A stretch of 64,000 bases of DNA from Lysinibacillus sp. G4S2 (lineage in GTDB: Bacteria > Bacillota > Bacilli > Bacillales_A > Planococcaceae), in assembly GCF_030348505.1 (NCBI RefSeq), contig NZ_JAUCFJ010000002.1, forward strand, positions 2,112,001-2,176,000, written 5' to 3'. The first letter of the stretch is position 1. Each line of letters starts with the position of its first letter. A program made the position numbers and the translations under genes. Below, piece by piece: positions 29,263-39,227 of the stretch. The notes below the pieces were generated by a model. It saw only the letters and a list, made by a program, of their open reading frames with translations. It was not told the origin of the DNA and made no database searches.

Positions 29263-30126
29263 TTGCGTTTAGCATATGATCCGTCACATTACCGTGACAA
29301 TACTAATTTAAAAAATACTATCGATACAGTTGCTAGATTAGGATATGAATGGGTAGAGTTATCTCCACGTAAAGATTTTATATGGTTTTATCAATATCCG
29401 AAGGTTGATAAGCAGCTCATAAAAGATTTAAAAAGATATTGTACAGATGCTGGCGTGAAAATATCTTCTGTACTTCCTGTTCAACAATGGTCTTCACCAA
29501 TCGAAGAAGAACGTCAGGCTGCGGTGAGGAATTGGAAACGTAGTATAGAGATCACTTCTGAATTGGATGTAGATTTGATGAACACTGAATTTGCCGGTGA
29601 CAAAAGCCGTCCTGTAGATAGTGAAGGCGCCTTTGTGAAATCAATGGAAGAGCTCATGCCACTTTTTGAAAAGGAAGGCATCAATCTGAATATACAATCC
29701 CATCCTAATGATTTTATTGAGTTGAACTCAGAAGCAATTCGAATGATTCGTGCCTTTGATAAAGATTGGATTAAGTTAGTATACTCTGTGCCACACGCTT
29801 TCTACTATGATGATGGCATTGGTGATGTAGCAAGGCACTTAGATGAAGCTGGAGATTTACTTGCCCATGTTCTAATTGCTGATACGCTTAATCACAAAGC
29901 TGCATTTGGGTTACGTTATATTATTAACCCTCCTAATGCCAATGTAACTATCCATCAGCATTTGAATCCTGGTGAAGGGGAAATTAACTTTGATGCATTG
30001 TATCGGAAATTAAGAGAAATGAAGTTTGATGGGATTGTCACAAATTCAGTATTTGCTTATCCTGATAAACCAGAGTGGTCAAATGAAGTAACGCTGAAAT
30101 CGATTAGAGAGGGATTAAATATTTAG
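29263..30126 (+). CDS. iolH: IolH family TIM-barrel protein
   Basis: A 287-residue xylose-isomerase-like protein close to Bacillus Iol[14 protein letters not shown] at the N-terminus, [48 protein letters not shown] and [16 protein letters not shown]. The biochemical role of IolH in inositol metabolism is less certain than that of IolE or IolI. TTG at 29263 is the start, set by AAAGGGGAAA eight bases before and by alignment with the family N-terminus. Confidence 0.92.
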   Translation: MRLAYDPSHYRDNTNLKNTIDTVARLGYEWVELSPRKDFIWFYQYPKVDKQLIKDLKRYCTDAGVKISSVLPVQQWSSPIEEERQAAVRNWKRSIEITSELDVDLMNTEFAGDKSRPVDSEGAFVKSMEELMPLFEKEGINLNIQSHPNDFIELNSEAIRMIRAFDKDWIKLVYSVPHAFYYDDGIGDVARHLDEAGDLLAHVLIADTLNHKAAFGLRYIINPPNANVTIHQHLNPGEGEINFDALYRKLREMKFDGIVTNSVFAYPDKPEWSNEVTLKSIREGLNI

Positions 30127-30202
30127 GTAGTTTGAAATCCCCATCTTACGGGAAGCCGATTTTCAGAATACGTAACTTGAAAGAGAAGGAGGAAAAGATT
30201 CT

Positions 30203-31144
30203 ATGAAATTATCATATGTAACAGATAGCTTAGGCCACTTACCCTTTGAAGAAATGTTGGACTTTGTAGCAGAGTTAGGTATTGATACGATTGAAATGAC
30301 TACGGGAGGGTGGTCTTCAGCACCTCATTTAAAATTAGATGAATTATTAGAAAGTGAGCAAAAACGAAGTGAATTTTTAACTAGTTTAGAAAAACGTAAT
30401 ATCAAACTTTGTGCTTTAAATTGTTCGGGCAATCCTTTAGAGCCGGGTGAACTTGGTAAACAGCATCAGGAAGTTACAGAGAAAACAATGGAATTAGCTA
30501 AATTGTTAGGCGTAAAAAAAGTCATTATGATGAGTGGACTCCCAGCAGGAGGCCCTGAAGATAAGATTCCCAACTGGATTACATATACTATTAGCTGGCC
30601 GCCAGCCCTTAAAGAAATTTTAGATTATCAATGGAATGAAGTGGCTATTCCGTATTGGAAATCTTTGGTGAAAAAAGCTGGAGCATGTGGTGTAGAAAAG
30701 ATTGCTCTAGAAAATTTCAGTTCCCAATTAGTATATAATCCAGAAACTTTATTTAGATTGCGCAATGCAGTTGGACCAATCGTTGGCTTAAACCTAGATC
30801 CAAGCCATCTAATTTGGATGGGTGCCGATCCAATTTTGGCAGCTAGAGAATTAGGGGAGGCTATTCATCATGTTCATGGTAAGGATGTTCGACTAGAGAG
30901 ACATCTATCAGCTGTGAATGGTGTTTTGGAAACAAAAGAAATAACAGATATTACAAAAAGAGCTTGGAATTATGTAGCAGTGGGTTGTGGACAAGACTTG
31001 CAATGGTGGAAAGAGTTCTTCTCAGTAGTGAAGATGATGGGATACGATGCAGAAGTATCTTTAGAGATGGAAGATTTAACCATGTCAGCGGAAGCGGGGA
31101 TAAGAACGTCTATCAATGCTTTACAACAAACATTAAGCTTTTAG
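30203..31144 (+). CDS. sugar phosphate isomerase/epimerase-like TIM-barrel protein (2)
   Basis: A 313-residue xylose-isomerase-like protein with metal-site candidates in IEMTTGGW, KIALENFSS, LNLDPSHLIWMGADP, HVHGKDVR and VSLEMEDLTMS. Like the protein at 24755 it precedes a long Gfo/Idh/MocA dehydrogenase gene (78 bases away). The two TIM-barrel proteins are not close to each other, so the pairs may treat different substrates. AGAAGGAGG lies before the ATG. Confidence 0.82.
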   Translation: MKLSYVTDSLGHLPFEEMLDFVAELGIDTIEMTTGGWSSAPHLKLDELLESEQKRSEFLTSLEKRNIKLCALNCSGNPLEPGELGKQHQEVTEKTMELAKLLGVKKVIMMSGLPAGGPEDKIPNWITYTISWPPALKEILDYQWNEVAIPYWKSLVKKAGACGVEKIALENFSSQLVYNPETLFRLRNAVGPIVGLNLDPSHLIWMGADPILAARELGEAIHHVHGKDVRLERHLSAVNGVLETKEITDITKRAWNYVAVGCGQDLQWWKEFFSVVKMMGYDAEVSLEMEDLTMSAEAGIRTSINALQQTLSF

Positions 31145-31221
31145 AGATCAAAGGGAAATAATCACTATCGCAATTCTATGTCAGAATATTCTAACGAAAA
31201 TTTCGGAGAGAGGCGATTATA

Positions 31222-32424
31222 ATGTTAAACGGTGAGAAAAAAATTCCAAGACCATTACGTTGGGCTATGGTCGGAGGTGGGCGGCTTGGTCAGGTTGGAT
31301 ATAAACATCGTACTGGTGCACTGAGAGACAATACAGCTTTTCAATTAGTAGCAGGTGCATTTGATATAGATCCCGTAAGAGGAAAGGATTTTGGTATTAA
31401 TATTGGGGTAGATGAAAACCGTTGTTATCCTGATTATAAAACAATGTTTATGGAGGAAGCGTTAAGGGAGGATGGTATTGAAGTTGTATCGATTGCAACC
31501 CCCAATGGGACTCATTATGAAATATGTAAGGCAGCACTAGAAGCTAACTTGCATGTTATTTGTGAAAAACCTTTGTTTTTTACCTCTGAGGAGGGTGAAG
31601 AGATTAAATCTCTTGCAGAGGAAAAGGGAAGAATTGTTGGTGTTACTTATGGTTTCTCTGGAAATCAAATGTTACTTCAAATGCGGGCTATGGTTGAACA
31701 AGGTAAGATTGGTGACATACGTGTGGTTGAATTGCAGTATACCCATGGTTTTAATTCCAATGACAATGGAGATAAAACAAGTGATGCTCAAAAATGGCGT
31801 GTTGATCCTAAGATTGCAGGACCAAGTTTTGTTTTAGGGGATCTTTCCACCCATACGTATTATATGTCTCAGCTGATCATGCCACATATGAAAATTAAAA
31901 AATTGCTATGTGATAGGCAGAGTTTTGTTGGGAGCCGTGCTCCTTTAGAGGATAATGCTTTTGTTCTAATGCATTATGAAAACGGAGCAGTAGGAAGGCT
32001 TTGGACTTCCTCTATTAATGCAGGTTGTATGGACGGTCATAGAATTCGCATTGTAGGATCAAGGGCAAGTTTAGAATGGTGGGATAGCAAACCGAATGAA
32101 CTTAGGTTTGAGGTTCAGGGTGAACCTATTCAAACCCTCATTCGTGCAATGCCTTACTTAGACGAATCCTGTAATGCGGATGAGCGTTTAGGAGCACTAC
32201 ATCAAGAAGGATTGTCTGAATCGTGGGCAAATATTTATCTAAAATTGGCCCTTGCTATTGATGCTAAAAATCGGAACGATGAGGAAACATTAAAGAATCT
32301 AGTTTATCCTGATATCGACGCAGGTATTGATGGGATTCTTTGGATTGAAAATTGTGTTCGCTCTGCTGAAAATGGATCGGTGTGGGTAGAGTTTAAAGAC
32401 AAAAAAACTTTCGGTATAAAGTGA
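31222..32424 (+). CDS. Gfo/Idh/MocA family oxidoreductase (2)
   Basis: A 400-residue dehydrogenase paralogous to the one at 25706: RWAMVGGGRLGQVGYKHR Rossmann start, VICEKPLFFT with the family lysine, and WRVDPKIAGPSFVLGDLSTH. The shared stretches such as SRAPLEDNAF and C-terminal WIENCVRSAENGSVWVEF show a common ancestor and probably a like reaction. It is likely an oxidase of inositol isomers or their glycosides, acting with the TIM-barrel protein encoded just before. Confidence 0.85.
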   Translation: MLNGEKKIPRPLRWAMVGGGRLGQVGYKHRTGALRDNTAFQLVAGAFDIDPVRGKDFGINIGVDENRCYPDYKTMFMEEALREDGIEVVSIATPNGTHYEICKAALEANLHVICEKPLFFTSEEGEEIKSLAEEKGRIVGVTYGFSGNQMLLQMRAMVEQGKIGDIRVVELQYTHGFNSNDNGDKTSDAQKWRVDPKIAGPSFVLGDLSTHTYYMSQLIMPHMKIKKLLCDRQSFVGSRAPLEDNAFVLMHYENGAVGRLWTSSINAGCMDGHRIRIVGSRASLEWWDSKPNELRFEVQGEPIQTLIRAMPYLDESCNADERLGALHQEGLSESWANIYLKLALAIDAKNRNDEETLKNLVYPDIDAGIDGILWIENCVRSAENGSVWVEFKDKKTFGIK

Positions 32425-32529
32425 AACTTTAATCAGTGGAGGTTTTTCTTCATCCTTCACTGATTACTAGTCACCAATCAGAGCAAGTCTTAGTTTACTG
32501 ATTTTATATAAAAATTGGAGATGATACTT

Positions 32530-33384
32530 ATGAAATTATGTTTTAATCAAGCTACTACACGTGATAATTCAAATCTTGCAAATGATTTGGAGTTATGTGA
32601 AAAACTGGGCTTTGATTCGATTGAAATCCGTACAATGGACAAGTTGCCTGAGTATCTAAAAGACCATCCAATTGAAGATTTAGCTAGTTACTTCAATACG
32701 CATCATATTAAGCCTCTAGCATTTAATGCATTAGTTTTCTTTAATAATCGTGATGAAACTGGACACCAAGAAATCATCAATGAATTTAAGGAGATGATGG
32801 AAGTAGGTAAAAAGTTAGGCGTTCAATATGTCGTAGCTGTTCCACTCGTGACGGAAGAAAAAATAGTAAAACATGATATTAAAAATAGTTGTGTAGAAGT
32901 ATTAACAGAACTATCAAATATTGCAGATCCATATGGTATTAAAATTGCAGTGGAGTTCGTTGGACATCCACAATGTACAGTTAATACATTTGGCCAAGCA
33001 TATGATATTGTTGAATCCGTTAATCGTGATAATGTAGGTTTAGTGTTGGATTGTTTCCATTTCCATGCGATGGGATCCAGAATAGAAGACTTAAAAAAAG
33101 CTGACGGTTCTAGAATCTTCATCTTACATATCGATGACACAGAAGACTTCCCTATTGGATTTCTAACAGATGAAGATCGCTTATGGCCGGGGTTAGGTGC
33201 AATCGATCTGGATGGAATTTTATCAACATTAAAAGAAATTGGTTTTTCTGATGTTGTATCCGTTGAGTTGTTTCGACCAGAATATTATCAACTTGATGCG
33301 GAAGAAGTAATTAAAACAGCTAAAGAAACAACAGTAAAGGTTGTCTCTAAATATTTTAAGTTTGATACTGCTAAAGTGGGGTGA
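32530..33384 (+). CDS. iolI: 2-keto-myo-inositol isomerase
   Basis: A 284-residue TIM-barrel protein following Bacillus IolI almost line by line: MKLCFNQATTRDNSNL, FDSIEIRTMDKLPEYLKDH, EFVGHPQCTVNTF with the metal glutamate, VLDCFHFHAMGS, HIDDTEDFPIGFLTDEDR and VSVELFRPEYY. It interconverts 2-keto-myo-inositol and 1-keto-D-chiro-inositol, letting D-chiro-inositol enter the pathway. ATG 32530 follows TTGGAGATG; it ends at a strong shared terminator. Confidence 0.95.
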   Translation: MKLCFNQATTRDNSNLANDLELCEKLGFDSIEIRTMDKLPEYLKDHPIEDLASYFNTHHIKPLAFNALVFFNNRDETGHQEIINEFKEMMEVGKKLGVQYVVAVPLVTEEKIVKHDIKNSCVEVLTELSNIADPYGIKIAVEFVGHPQCTVNTFGQAYDIVESVNRDNVGLVLDCFHFHAMGSRIEDLKKADGSRIFILHIDDTEDFPIGFLTDEDRLWPGLGAIDLDGILSTLKEIGFSDVVSVELFRPEYYQLDAEEVIKTAKETTVKVVSKYFKFDTAKVG

Positions 33385-33395
33385 AAGTGTTAAAT

Positions 33396-33440
33396 AACGG
33401 CCTTTCCTTAGTGCAAAACACTATGAGGAAAGGCCGTTCT
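33396..33440. terminator. bidirectional terminator between iolI and iolR
   Basis: A 13-bp stem AACGGCCTTTCCT / AGGAAAGGCCGTT between the two converging genes, flanked by A- and T-rich ends. Confidence 0.9.
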
Positions 33441-33444
33441 GGAA

Positions 33445-34206
33445 TTATTCAGCTATAATAAGTTGGATATCATTCTTTTTTGCATAACTCTGGTAGACCT
33501 CACTAGGTATTGCATCAGTTATAAGGAAGTCGATTTTATCTAAGCCGCAATAGGTCATTAATCCATACTTATCAAACTTATTATGGTCTATTAATAAAAA
33601 TACTTCAGAACTTCTGTTAACAATAGAAGATTTTAATTCACTTTCAAGTGGTGAAGCATTCGTAACACCATTTGATAAGGAAATTCCTGTCGATGCCATA
33701 AAAGCTTTATTAATATTATAAGTATTTAACATATCCATATATTTCAAAATCCCGAATGAATTTGTTTTTCTTTCAAGGATTCCTCCAGGTGTAATTACAT
33801 TTATATTTTCATATGGAAGAGCGCGAACAATAAAATCGAGATTATTGGTGATAACTGTAACCTGCTTTATATTAATATAGTCAATCATTTCAATTGTTGT
33901 TGTCCCTGAATCGATAAAAATAATATCTCCGTCATGTACATAATTTGCAGCTGCTTTCCCGATCATTTCCTTTTCTGTTTGATTACGTACTTGACGGTCA
34001 TGGAAAGACTCTAATTTTGCACGCTCATCATTTACCGCTACTCCTCCATATACCTTTTTAAAATCTCCACTGTCTACTAGTTCCTGAACATCACGGCGAA
34101 TCGTATTTTTAGATACTTTAAACACGTTCATCAATTCATCTAAAGACACTGATTTGTGTTGAATAATATATTCCTCAATTTTATTGACCCGTTTATCTTT
34201 AATCAT
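33445..34206 (-). CDS. iolR: DeoR-family repressor of inositol catabolism
   Basis: A 253-residue DeoR-type regulator. The N-terminal HTH is VSLDELMNVFKVSKNTIRRDVQ (read in two parts), followed by a sugar-phosphate sensor domain with FIDSGTTTIEMIDYI, NINKAFMASTGIS and LLIDHNKFDKYG. These follow B. subtilis IolR, which is released from DNA by the phosphorylated intermediate made by IolC. It converges on iolI and diverges from the ABC importer, so it may control both sides. Candidate binding sites are the phased repeats before iolA. Confidence 0.93.
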   Translation of the reverse strand: MIKDKRVNKIEEYIIQHKSVSLDELMNVFKVSKNTIRRDVQELVDSGDFKKVYGGVAVNDERAKLESFHDRQVRNQTEKEMIGKAAANYVHDGDIIFIDSGTTTIEMIDYINIKQVTVITNNLDFIVRALPYENINVITPGGILERKTNSFGILKYMDMLNTYNINKAFMASTGISLSNGVTNASPLESELKSSIVNRSSEVFLLIDHNKFDKYGLMTYCGLDKIDFLITDAIPSEVYQSYAKKNDIQLIIAE

Positions 34207-34709
34207 TCTTAACCACCCTTTGTTTCCGAATAATACTCTATATATAATTATATATTACCAACAAATTATCAAAACTTCATTATTTAAATAAATAATGTCG
34301 TAAAAATAATGATCATTTTAATGGTATTTCACTGTAATTGCAGACTCCTTTGTATAAACTAGCTTAATAAAAAGGGTTTAGGATTGTTAAATTGTCGGAA
34401 AATAAAAATAATATTGACTGAAAGCGTTTTTATAATTATCATGAAAGTATCAATATGTAATCAACATTTAACAAAAAGTTAATTAATAAGATAACTTTAG
34501 GGAGTTTTTTTGGGGGATGATACTTTGGATTACAAAAAGTTGACCAAAGTTATATTGAATCTCTTTTTGTGTGAAACAAAATAGTTTCAAAGATTCTTTT
34601 TAACTATTAAAGGAGGTGAATCGCTTTAATTTTTCGAAAATTATGACAATTTGATTTTTAATGCGTGAAATTTTTGGTCTCCAAATTAAATATTAAAGGG
34701 GGAGTAGAG
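34207..34709. other. divergent intergenic region between iolR and the ABC importer
   Basis: About 500 AT-rich bases with no gene. It holds the importer promoter with an overlapping cre-like site (34414-34442), and single imperfect matches (9 of 11) to the IolR consensus near 34463 and 34544, which are too weak to call. Confidence 0.5.
34414..34442 (+). promoter_or_regulatory. promoter with overlapping cre-like site for the ABC importer
   Basis: TTGACT (34414-34419), 17 bases, TATCAT (34437-34442). TGAAAGCGTTTTTA at 34419-34432 matches the cre consensus at 13 of 14 positions and sits between the two promoter boxes, so CcpA would block polymerase. Confidence 0.6.
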
Positions 34710-35669
34710 ATGAGTAAGAAATTAATCGGTTTTCAAATGCTTTTTGTGTTGCTTGTAATCATACTGGCTGGTTGTGGATCTAGTGAAAAGGATAAAAAGA
34801 ACATCGTTATTGGGGCAGCAATGCCGGTATTTGATGATAAATTTTTATCTTACTTGTATGACGGGATAAAAGAATATGACAAAGAACATGATGATGTTGA
34901 AGTGAAGATGGTTGACGCGAAGAATGACTCAGGTAAACAGATTTCACAAGTAGAAACCTTTGTTTCACAAGCTGTGGATGCTATCATTATCAATCCGGTT
35001 GATACAGATGCTGTTGCGCCAATGGTAGATATAGCTAACGGGGCTGGAATACCAGTTATTATGGTTAATAGAATGCCAGATGAAAAGACTATGGAAAAAA
35101 TCTATGCCTATGTTGGTTCTGAGTCACTTGAAGCTGGATTCATCCAAATGGAAAAAGTAGCTGAAATGCTTGATGGAAAAGGGAATATCGGCATTATAAA
35201 CGGAACATTGGGAGATGAAGCCGTAGTCAAAAGAACAAAGGGTAATAAAGACGTGGTTCAGAAGAACCCGAGTATCAAGATTATTCGCGAAGCTACAGCT
35301 GATTGGCAAAGATCGCAAGGAATTACCTTAATGGAAAACTGGATTCAATCAGGTGAACATTTTGATGCGATTGTATCAAATAATGATGAAATGGCAATTG
35401 GAGCCATTATGGCTTTAGAACAAGCAGGTAAGCGTGGAAATATTATCGTTGCTGGTATTGACGGAACCCCAGATGCTTTAGAATTTGTAAAGGAAGGGAA
35501 ATTAGATGTCACAGCCTTCCAAGATGCATATGGTCAAGGCAAGGGGGCAATTGAAGCAGCTATCAAGGCAGTCAATGGTGAGGTAGTAAACGATAAGTTC
35601 ATTAATATCCCATTCGAACTAATAACGAAGGATAACGTTGATGAATACATCAAAAAGTGGGAAAAGTAA
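34710..35669 (+). CDS. sugar ABC transporter substrate-binding lipoprotein, RbsB type
   Basis: A 319-residue periplasmic-binding-protein-1-type lipoprotein. ATG 34710 follows AAAGGGGGAG; the lipobox is VIILAGCGSS with lipidated cysteine near residue 22. The ribose-type binding fold is seen in IGAAMPVFDDKFLSYLYDG, AVDAIIINPVDTDAVAPMV, VPVIMVNR-like IPVIMVNRMP and VAGIDGTPDALEFVKEGKL. Next to iol genes and an ATPase and permease of the same class, it probably captures inositol or a related polyol. Confidence 0.9.
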   Translation: MSKKLIGFQMLFVLLVIILAGCGSSEKDKKNIVIGAAMPVFDDKFLSYLYDGIKEYDKEHDDVEVKMVDAKNDSGKQISQVETFVSQAVDAIIINPVDTDAVAPMVDIANGAGIPVIMVNRMPDEKTMEKIYAYVGSESLEAGFIQMEKVAEMLDGKGNIGIINGTLGDEAVVKRTKGNKDVVQKNPSIKIIREATADWQRSQGITLMENWIQSGEHFDAIVSNNDEMAIGAIMALEQAGKRGNIIVAGIDGTPDALEFVKEGKLDVTAFQDAYGQGKGAIEAAIKAVNGEVVNDKFINIPFELITKDNVDEYIKKWEK

Positions 35670-35698
35670 TGAGCTGCACAAAGTGAAAGGATTTAATG

Positions 35699-35899
35699 CA
35701 GGCCGTTCAGGACGGAATATGGGCGGCCTTTAAAAATTCTTTCAGCAGGTGAGTATTCGTAGTGAAAGTGAAACGTCAGCTGCAAATGTTCCTTGTATCG
35801 AAAGCGTAGAGATAGGTACAAAAGCCTCCCACCTCTATAGGTGGAGAGATGAAGCGGATTTAAGCTATCTTTCAGTAGTGTCCAAACACCGGCTGAAAG
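35699..35899. repeat. structured spacer with dispersed hairpin motif
   Basis: Between the binding-protein and ATPase genes lies a block of several stems: AGGCCG/CGGCCT (35699-35733), CCACCT/AGGTGG near 35830-35842, and CTTTCAG...CTGAAAG at 35869-35899 enclosing GTGTCCAAACACC. The last recurs in related form at 56901-56932. It may be a decayed transposon end or a 3' stabiliser that raises the level of the binding-protein mRNA relative to the downstream genes. Confidence 0.55.
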
Positions 35900-35928
35900 A
35901 TTCAATTATGATATAGGTGGTGACTAAG

Positions 35929-37416
35929 GTGGCTGAATATATTTTAGAACTTGAGCACATAACCAAGGAATTCCCTGGTGTAAAGGCTTTAGATGATATT
36001 CAATTACAAGTGAAGAAAGGGACAGTTCATGGCTTGATGGGGGAAAATGGTGCAGGAAAATCTACTTTGATGAAAATTATATTTGGCATTTTTTCCCCTG
36101 ATAAAGGAACGATGAAATTTAAAGGCAAAGAATTAAAAGCTTCAGGACCAAAAGAATCAGTGAAAAACGGAATTTCTATGATTCACCAAGAATTAAGCCC
36201 AGTCCCGCATATGACAGTAGCAGAGAATATATTTTTAGGCAGGGAATTCACATATGGAAAGACTAGTTTGATCAACAATAGAAAAATGATTATGGAGTCA
36301 AGGAAATTATTTGAGTCGTTAAATATGAAAATTGATCCAACAGATAAGATGAAGGATTTGAGTATTGCGAACATGCAAATGGTGGAGATTGCTACTGCAG
36401 TGTCGTACAATGCGGATTTAATTATTATGGATGAACCGACATCGGCAATAACGGACAAGGAAGTAGAGCAATTATTTGGGATTATTCAATCCTTGAAAGC
36501 AAAAGGGGTTTCTATTATTTATATTTCACATAAAATGGATGAGATTTTTAAGATTTGTGATGAGCTAACAGTATTCCGAGATGGCAAATATATCGGTACA
36601 AAGAGTACAAATGATTTTGATCAGGACACTTTAATTCACATGATGGTCGGCAGAGAAATTAAGCAAGTGTTTCATAAAGAAAAGGCTGAAATAAAGGAGG
36701 TCGTGTTATCCGTACAAAATTTATCCCGAAAAGAGAAGTTTCAGAATGTTAGTTTTGAATTAAGAAAAGGGGAAATCCTTGGAATTGCTGGATTAATGGG
36801 GGCAGGGAGAACAGAGGTAATTGAAAGTATTTTTGGCATCGCTCCTTATGATTTTGGTGATATTTATGTAAATGGTGAAAAAGTGAAAATTAAATCACCA
36901 CAAGATGCGATTAAACACAAAATGGCACTGTTAACGGAAGATCGTAAGTTAACGGGTGCATTTCTGCCAATTTCCATTAAAGAAAATATGATTATCTCTA
37001 ATATCAATAAATTTTTAAAGTTTGGTTTAATGAATCGGCAGTTAGTAAATGATGCGTGTAATGAAATGGTACAGCTTTTAAATATTAAAACACCGCACCT
37101 TAATCAGATTATTATGAATTTAAGTGGAGGAAATCAACAGAAGGTGCTCCTTGCTAGGTGGTTGCTGAATGACCCTGACATACTTATTTTAGATGAACCA
37201 ACAAGAGGTGTGGATGTAGGTGCAAAATCGGAGATTCATAAGATTATGTCAAAGTTAGCTCATGAGGGAAAAGCGATTATCATGATCTCCTCTGAACTGC
37301 CGGAAGTATTGGGGATGAGTGACCGAATCGTTGTTATGCATGAAGGATATAAAAAAGGTGAACTAGCCAGGGAAGAAGCTAATCAGGAAAGGGTCCTAGA
37401 ACTAGCCTATAGTTAA
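35929..37416 (+). CDS. sugar ABC transporter ATP-binding protein, RbsA type
   Basis: A 495-residue protein with two fused ATPase halves. The first has Walker [13 protein letters not shown] and [11 protein letters not shown]; the second has a degenerate P-loop [12 protein letters not shown], an [15 protein letters not shown] signature and [12 protein letters not shown]. This asymmetry is normal for RbsA/MglA-type importers. I place the start at GTG 35929 behind GGTGGTGA; GTG 35917 is an in-frame alternative. It works with the flanking binding protein and permease. Confidence 0.92.
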   Translation: MAEYILELEHITKEFPGVKALDDIQLQVKKGTVHGLMGENGAGKSTLMKIIFGIFSPDKGTMKFKGKELKASGPKESVKNGISMIHQELSPVPHMTVAENIFLGREFTYGKTSLINNRKMIMESRKLFESLNMKIDPTDKMKDLSIANMQMVEIATAVSYNADLIIMDEPTSAITDKEVEQLFGIIQSLKAKGVSIIYISHKMDEIFKICDELTVFRDGKYIGTKSTNDFDQDTLIHMMVGREIKQVFHKEKAEIKEVVLSVQNLSRKEKFQNVSFELRKGEILGIAGLMGAGRTEVIESIFGIAPYDFGDIYVNGEKVKIKSPQDAIKHKMALLTEDRKLTGAFLPISIKENMIISNINKFLKFGLMNRQLVNDACNEMVQLLNIKTPHLNQIIMNLSGGNQQKVLLARWLLNDPDILILDEPTRGVDVGAKSEIHKIMSKLAHEGKAIIMISSELPEVLGMSDRIVVMHEGYKKGELAREEANQERVLELAYS

Positions 37417-37451
37417 TTTTTTATTAGAAAGATTAAAGGGAGGTTCTTCAT

Positions 37452-38450
37452 TTGAGTAATCCAATTAACAGTACAGTTTCTGCAGTTGAAAATAGTAGTA
37501 ATAATTCCATATGGAAAGAAAAGATTGCTCCGTTCATGAGCAAGTATGGAATTCTATTTATTTTGATTGCTATGATTATAGTAATGTCTTTTATGTCAGA
37601 TGCTTTTCTTAAAACACAGAATATTTTGAATATAATACGTCAAATTTCCTTTATCGGAATAGTGGCGATGGGAGTTACAATTGTTATTATAACAACGGGT
37701 ATTGATTTATCATCTGGTTCTGTTATCGCATTAACATCTGTTTTGGTAGCAAGTGTGGCTCATCCGGGTGATTCGTTGATTGGAGCATTAGCACTTGGTG
37801 CCGGAGTCGGTCTTGTTTGCGGCGCGGTTAATGGAATTCTTACTGCCAAGGGGAAAATTCCCCCGTTTATCGCGACCCTTGGAATGATGACCGCAGCAAG
37901 AGGGCTAGCCTTACTATTTAGTGATGGAAGGCCAGTTCCGAATTTATCTGAATCGTTCATGTTCTTGGGGAAAGGTGTAATTGCGGGTATCCCAGTTCCA
38001 ATTATTGTGTTTGTTTTAATTGGTATTCTCTCACACGTTCTATTAAGTAAAACAAAGTTTGGTAAATATACGTATGCAATAGGAGGAAATGAACACGCGG
38101 CGAAAATTTGTGGAATCAATGTGGATCGCTATTTAATTTTGATTTATATGTATGCGGGCTTACTTTCAGCGATTGCGGGGATGATGCTTACAGCAAGAAT
38201 TAGCGTTGGACAACCAAGCATGGGAGTCTCTTTTGAATTAGATGCCATCGCTGCCGCAGTTATTGGTGGGACTAGTCTTTCAGGGGGAGTTGGGACAATT
38301 CCTGGGACCATTATTGGTGCATTGATTATTGGTGTCTTAAATAATAGCCTTGATTTATTAGGTGTATCCTCTTATTGGCAACAAATTTTAAAGGGTTTAA
38401 TTATTGTGAGTGCAGTGTTAATTGATTCACGTAAAAATAAAAAGGTGTAA
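37452..38450 (+). CDS. sugar ABC transporter permease, RbsC type
   Basis: A 332-residue membrane protein with about eight to ten helices. Family segments are MGVTIVIITTGIDLSSGSV, GKIPPFIATLGMM, TYAIGGNEHAAKICGI (the EAA-like loop that meets the ATPase) and AAVIGGTSLSGGVGTIPGT. The TTG start follows AAAGGGAGG. It completes a three-gene importer with one permease, as in ribose-type systems. Confidence 0.92.
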   Translation: MSNPINSTVSAVENSSNNSIWKEKIAPFMSKYGILFILIAMIIVMSFMSDAFLKTQNILNIIRQISFIGIVAMGVTIVIITTGIDLSSGSVIALTSVLVASVAHPGDSLIGALALGAGVGLVCGAVNGILTAKGKIPPFIATLGMMTAARGLALLFSDGRPVPNLSESFMFLGKGVIAGIPVPIIVFVLIGILSHVLLSKTKFGKYTYAIGGNEHAAKICGINVDRYLILIYMYAGLLSAIAGMMLTARISVGQPSMGVSFELDAIAAAVIGGTSLSGGVGTIPGTIIGALIIGVLNNSLDLLGVSSYWQQILKGLIIVSAVLIDSRKNKKV

Positions 38451-38677
38451 TGATTAAAGTGAATGTGTTAAGTGGCTTGTACCTATGATAGGTTTAAGCC
38501 GTTAATCGCTTTTGGTATCAGAGTTAAGCTGTGGAGGAGAAAACTGCATTGAAAAGAACGTTAAGGATGGTGTTTTTTTAATCTCTTTATGCTTTCATTT
38601 CTCATAATTCCCTTTAAATAGAATGTGAATTTCTGTACAATAAGAGAATTAAAGTCAGATTCTTGAAGGAGAATGGA

Positions 38678-39211
38678 ATGAAGCGGGCAGTAATTATTAT
38701 AGATATGCAAGAAGCTTTCTTTTTGGATAGCCAAAACTACTTATTTGATTATGAAAAAGTGGTAGATAATATTAATATGTTAATAACTTCGGCACGAAAT
38801 AGCGAAGTCCCGATCATTTTTATCCAGCATACGGATTCAAATGAAGACGATGATTTCGCGTTTGGCAAGCCAGGGTGGGATTTATATCACGGGCTTCTAC
38901 GACAACCAGAGGATAAGGTCATACAAAAAACAACGTGGGATGCATTCTATCAAACGGAATTAGCGCAATACTTACAAGAACAAAAAGTTGAGCAGCTTAT
39001 TTTTGCAGGAGCTCAAACAGAATTTTGTCTTGATACGACAATTCGAAGTGCGTATAGCCATGGTTACCACCAAAATATTTTAGTCGAAGATGCACACTCT
39101 ACATTAGATAGTCAGGTATTAGATGCGCAACAAATTATTAAGCACCACGAGTCCGTTTGGCATAATCGATTCGTGAACATTCAGCCAAGTACCTTTTTCA
39201 AAAATAAGTAG
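38678..39211 (+). CDS. isochorismatase-family cysteine hydrolase
   Basis: A 177-residue protein of the isochorismatase-like fold. The triad is visible: aspartate in IIIDMQEAFF, lysine in DKVIQKTTWDAFY and cysteine in FAGAQTEFCLDTTIRSAY. Members hydrolyse small amides such as nicotinamide or N-carbamoyl compounds; the substrate is not clear here. ATG 38678 follows GAAGGAGA. It lies 16 bases before a GNAT gene. Confidence 0.85.
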   Translation: MKRAVIIIDMQEAFFLDSQNYLFDYEKVVDNINMLITSARNSEVPIIFIQHTDSNEDDDFAFGKPGWDLYHGLLRQPEDKVIQKTTWDAFYQTELAQYLQEQKVEQLIFAGAQTEFCLDTTIRSAYSHGYHQNILVEDAHSTLDSQVLDAQQIIKHHESVWHNRFVNIQPSTFFKNK

Positions 39212-39227
39212 TAGAGAGGATTCAACT

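Noticed and set aside
34463-34554. IolR sites before the ABC importer
   Set aside because: Only isolated 9-of-11 matches without phasing; in AT-rich DNA these are expected by chance.
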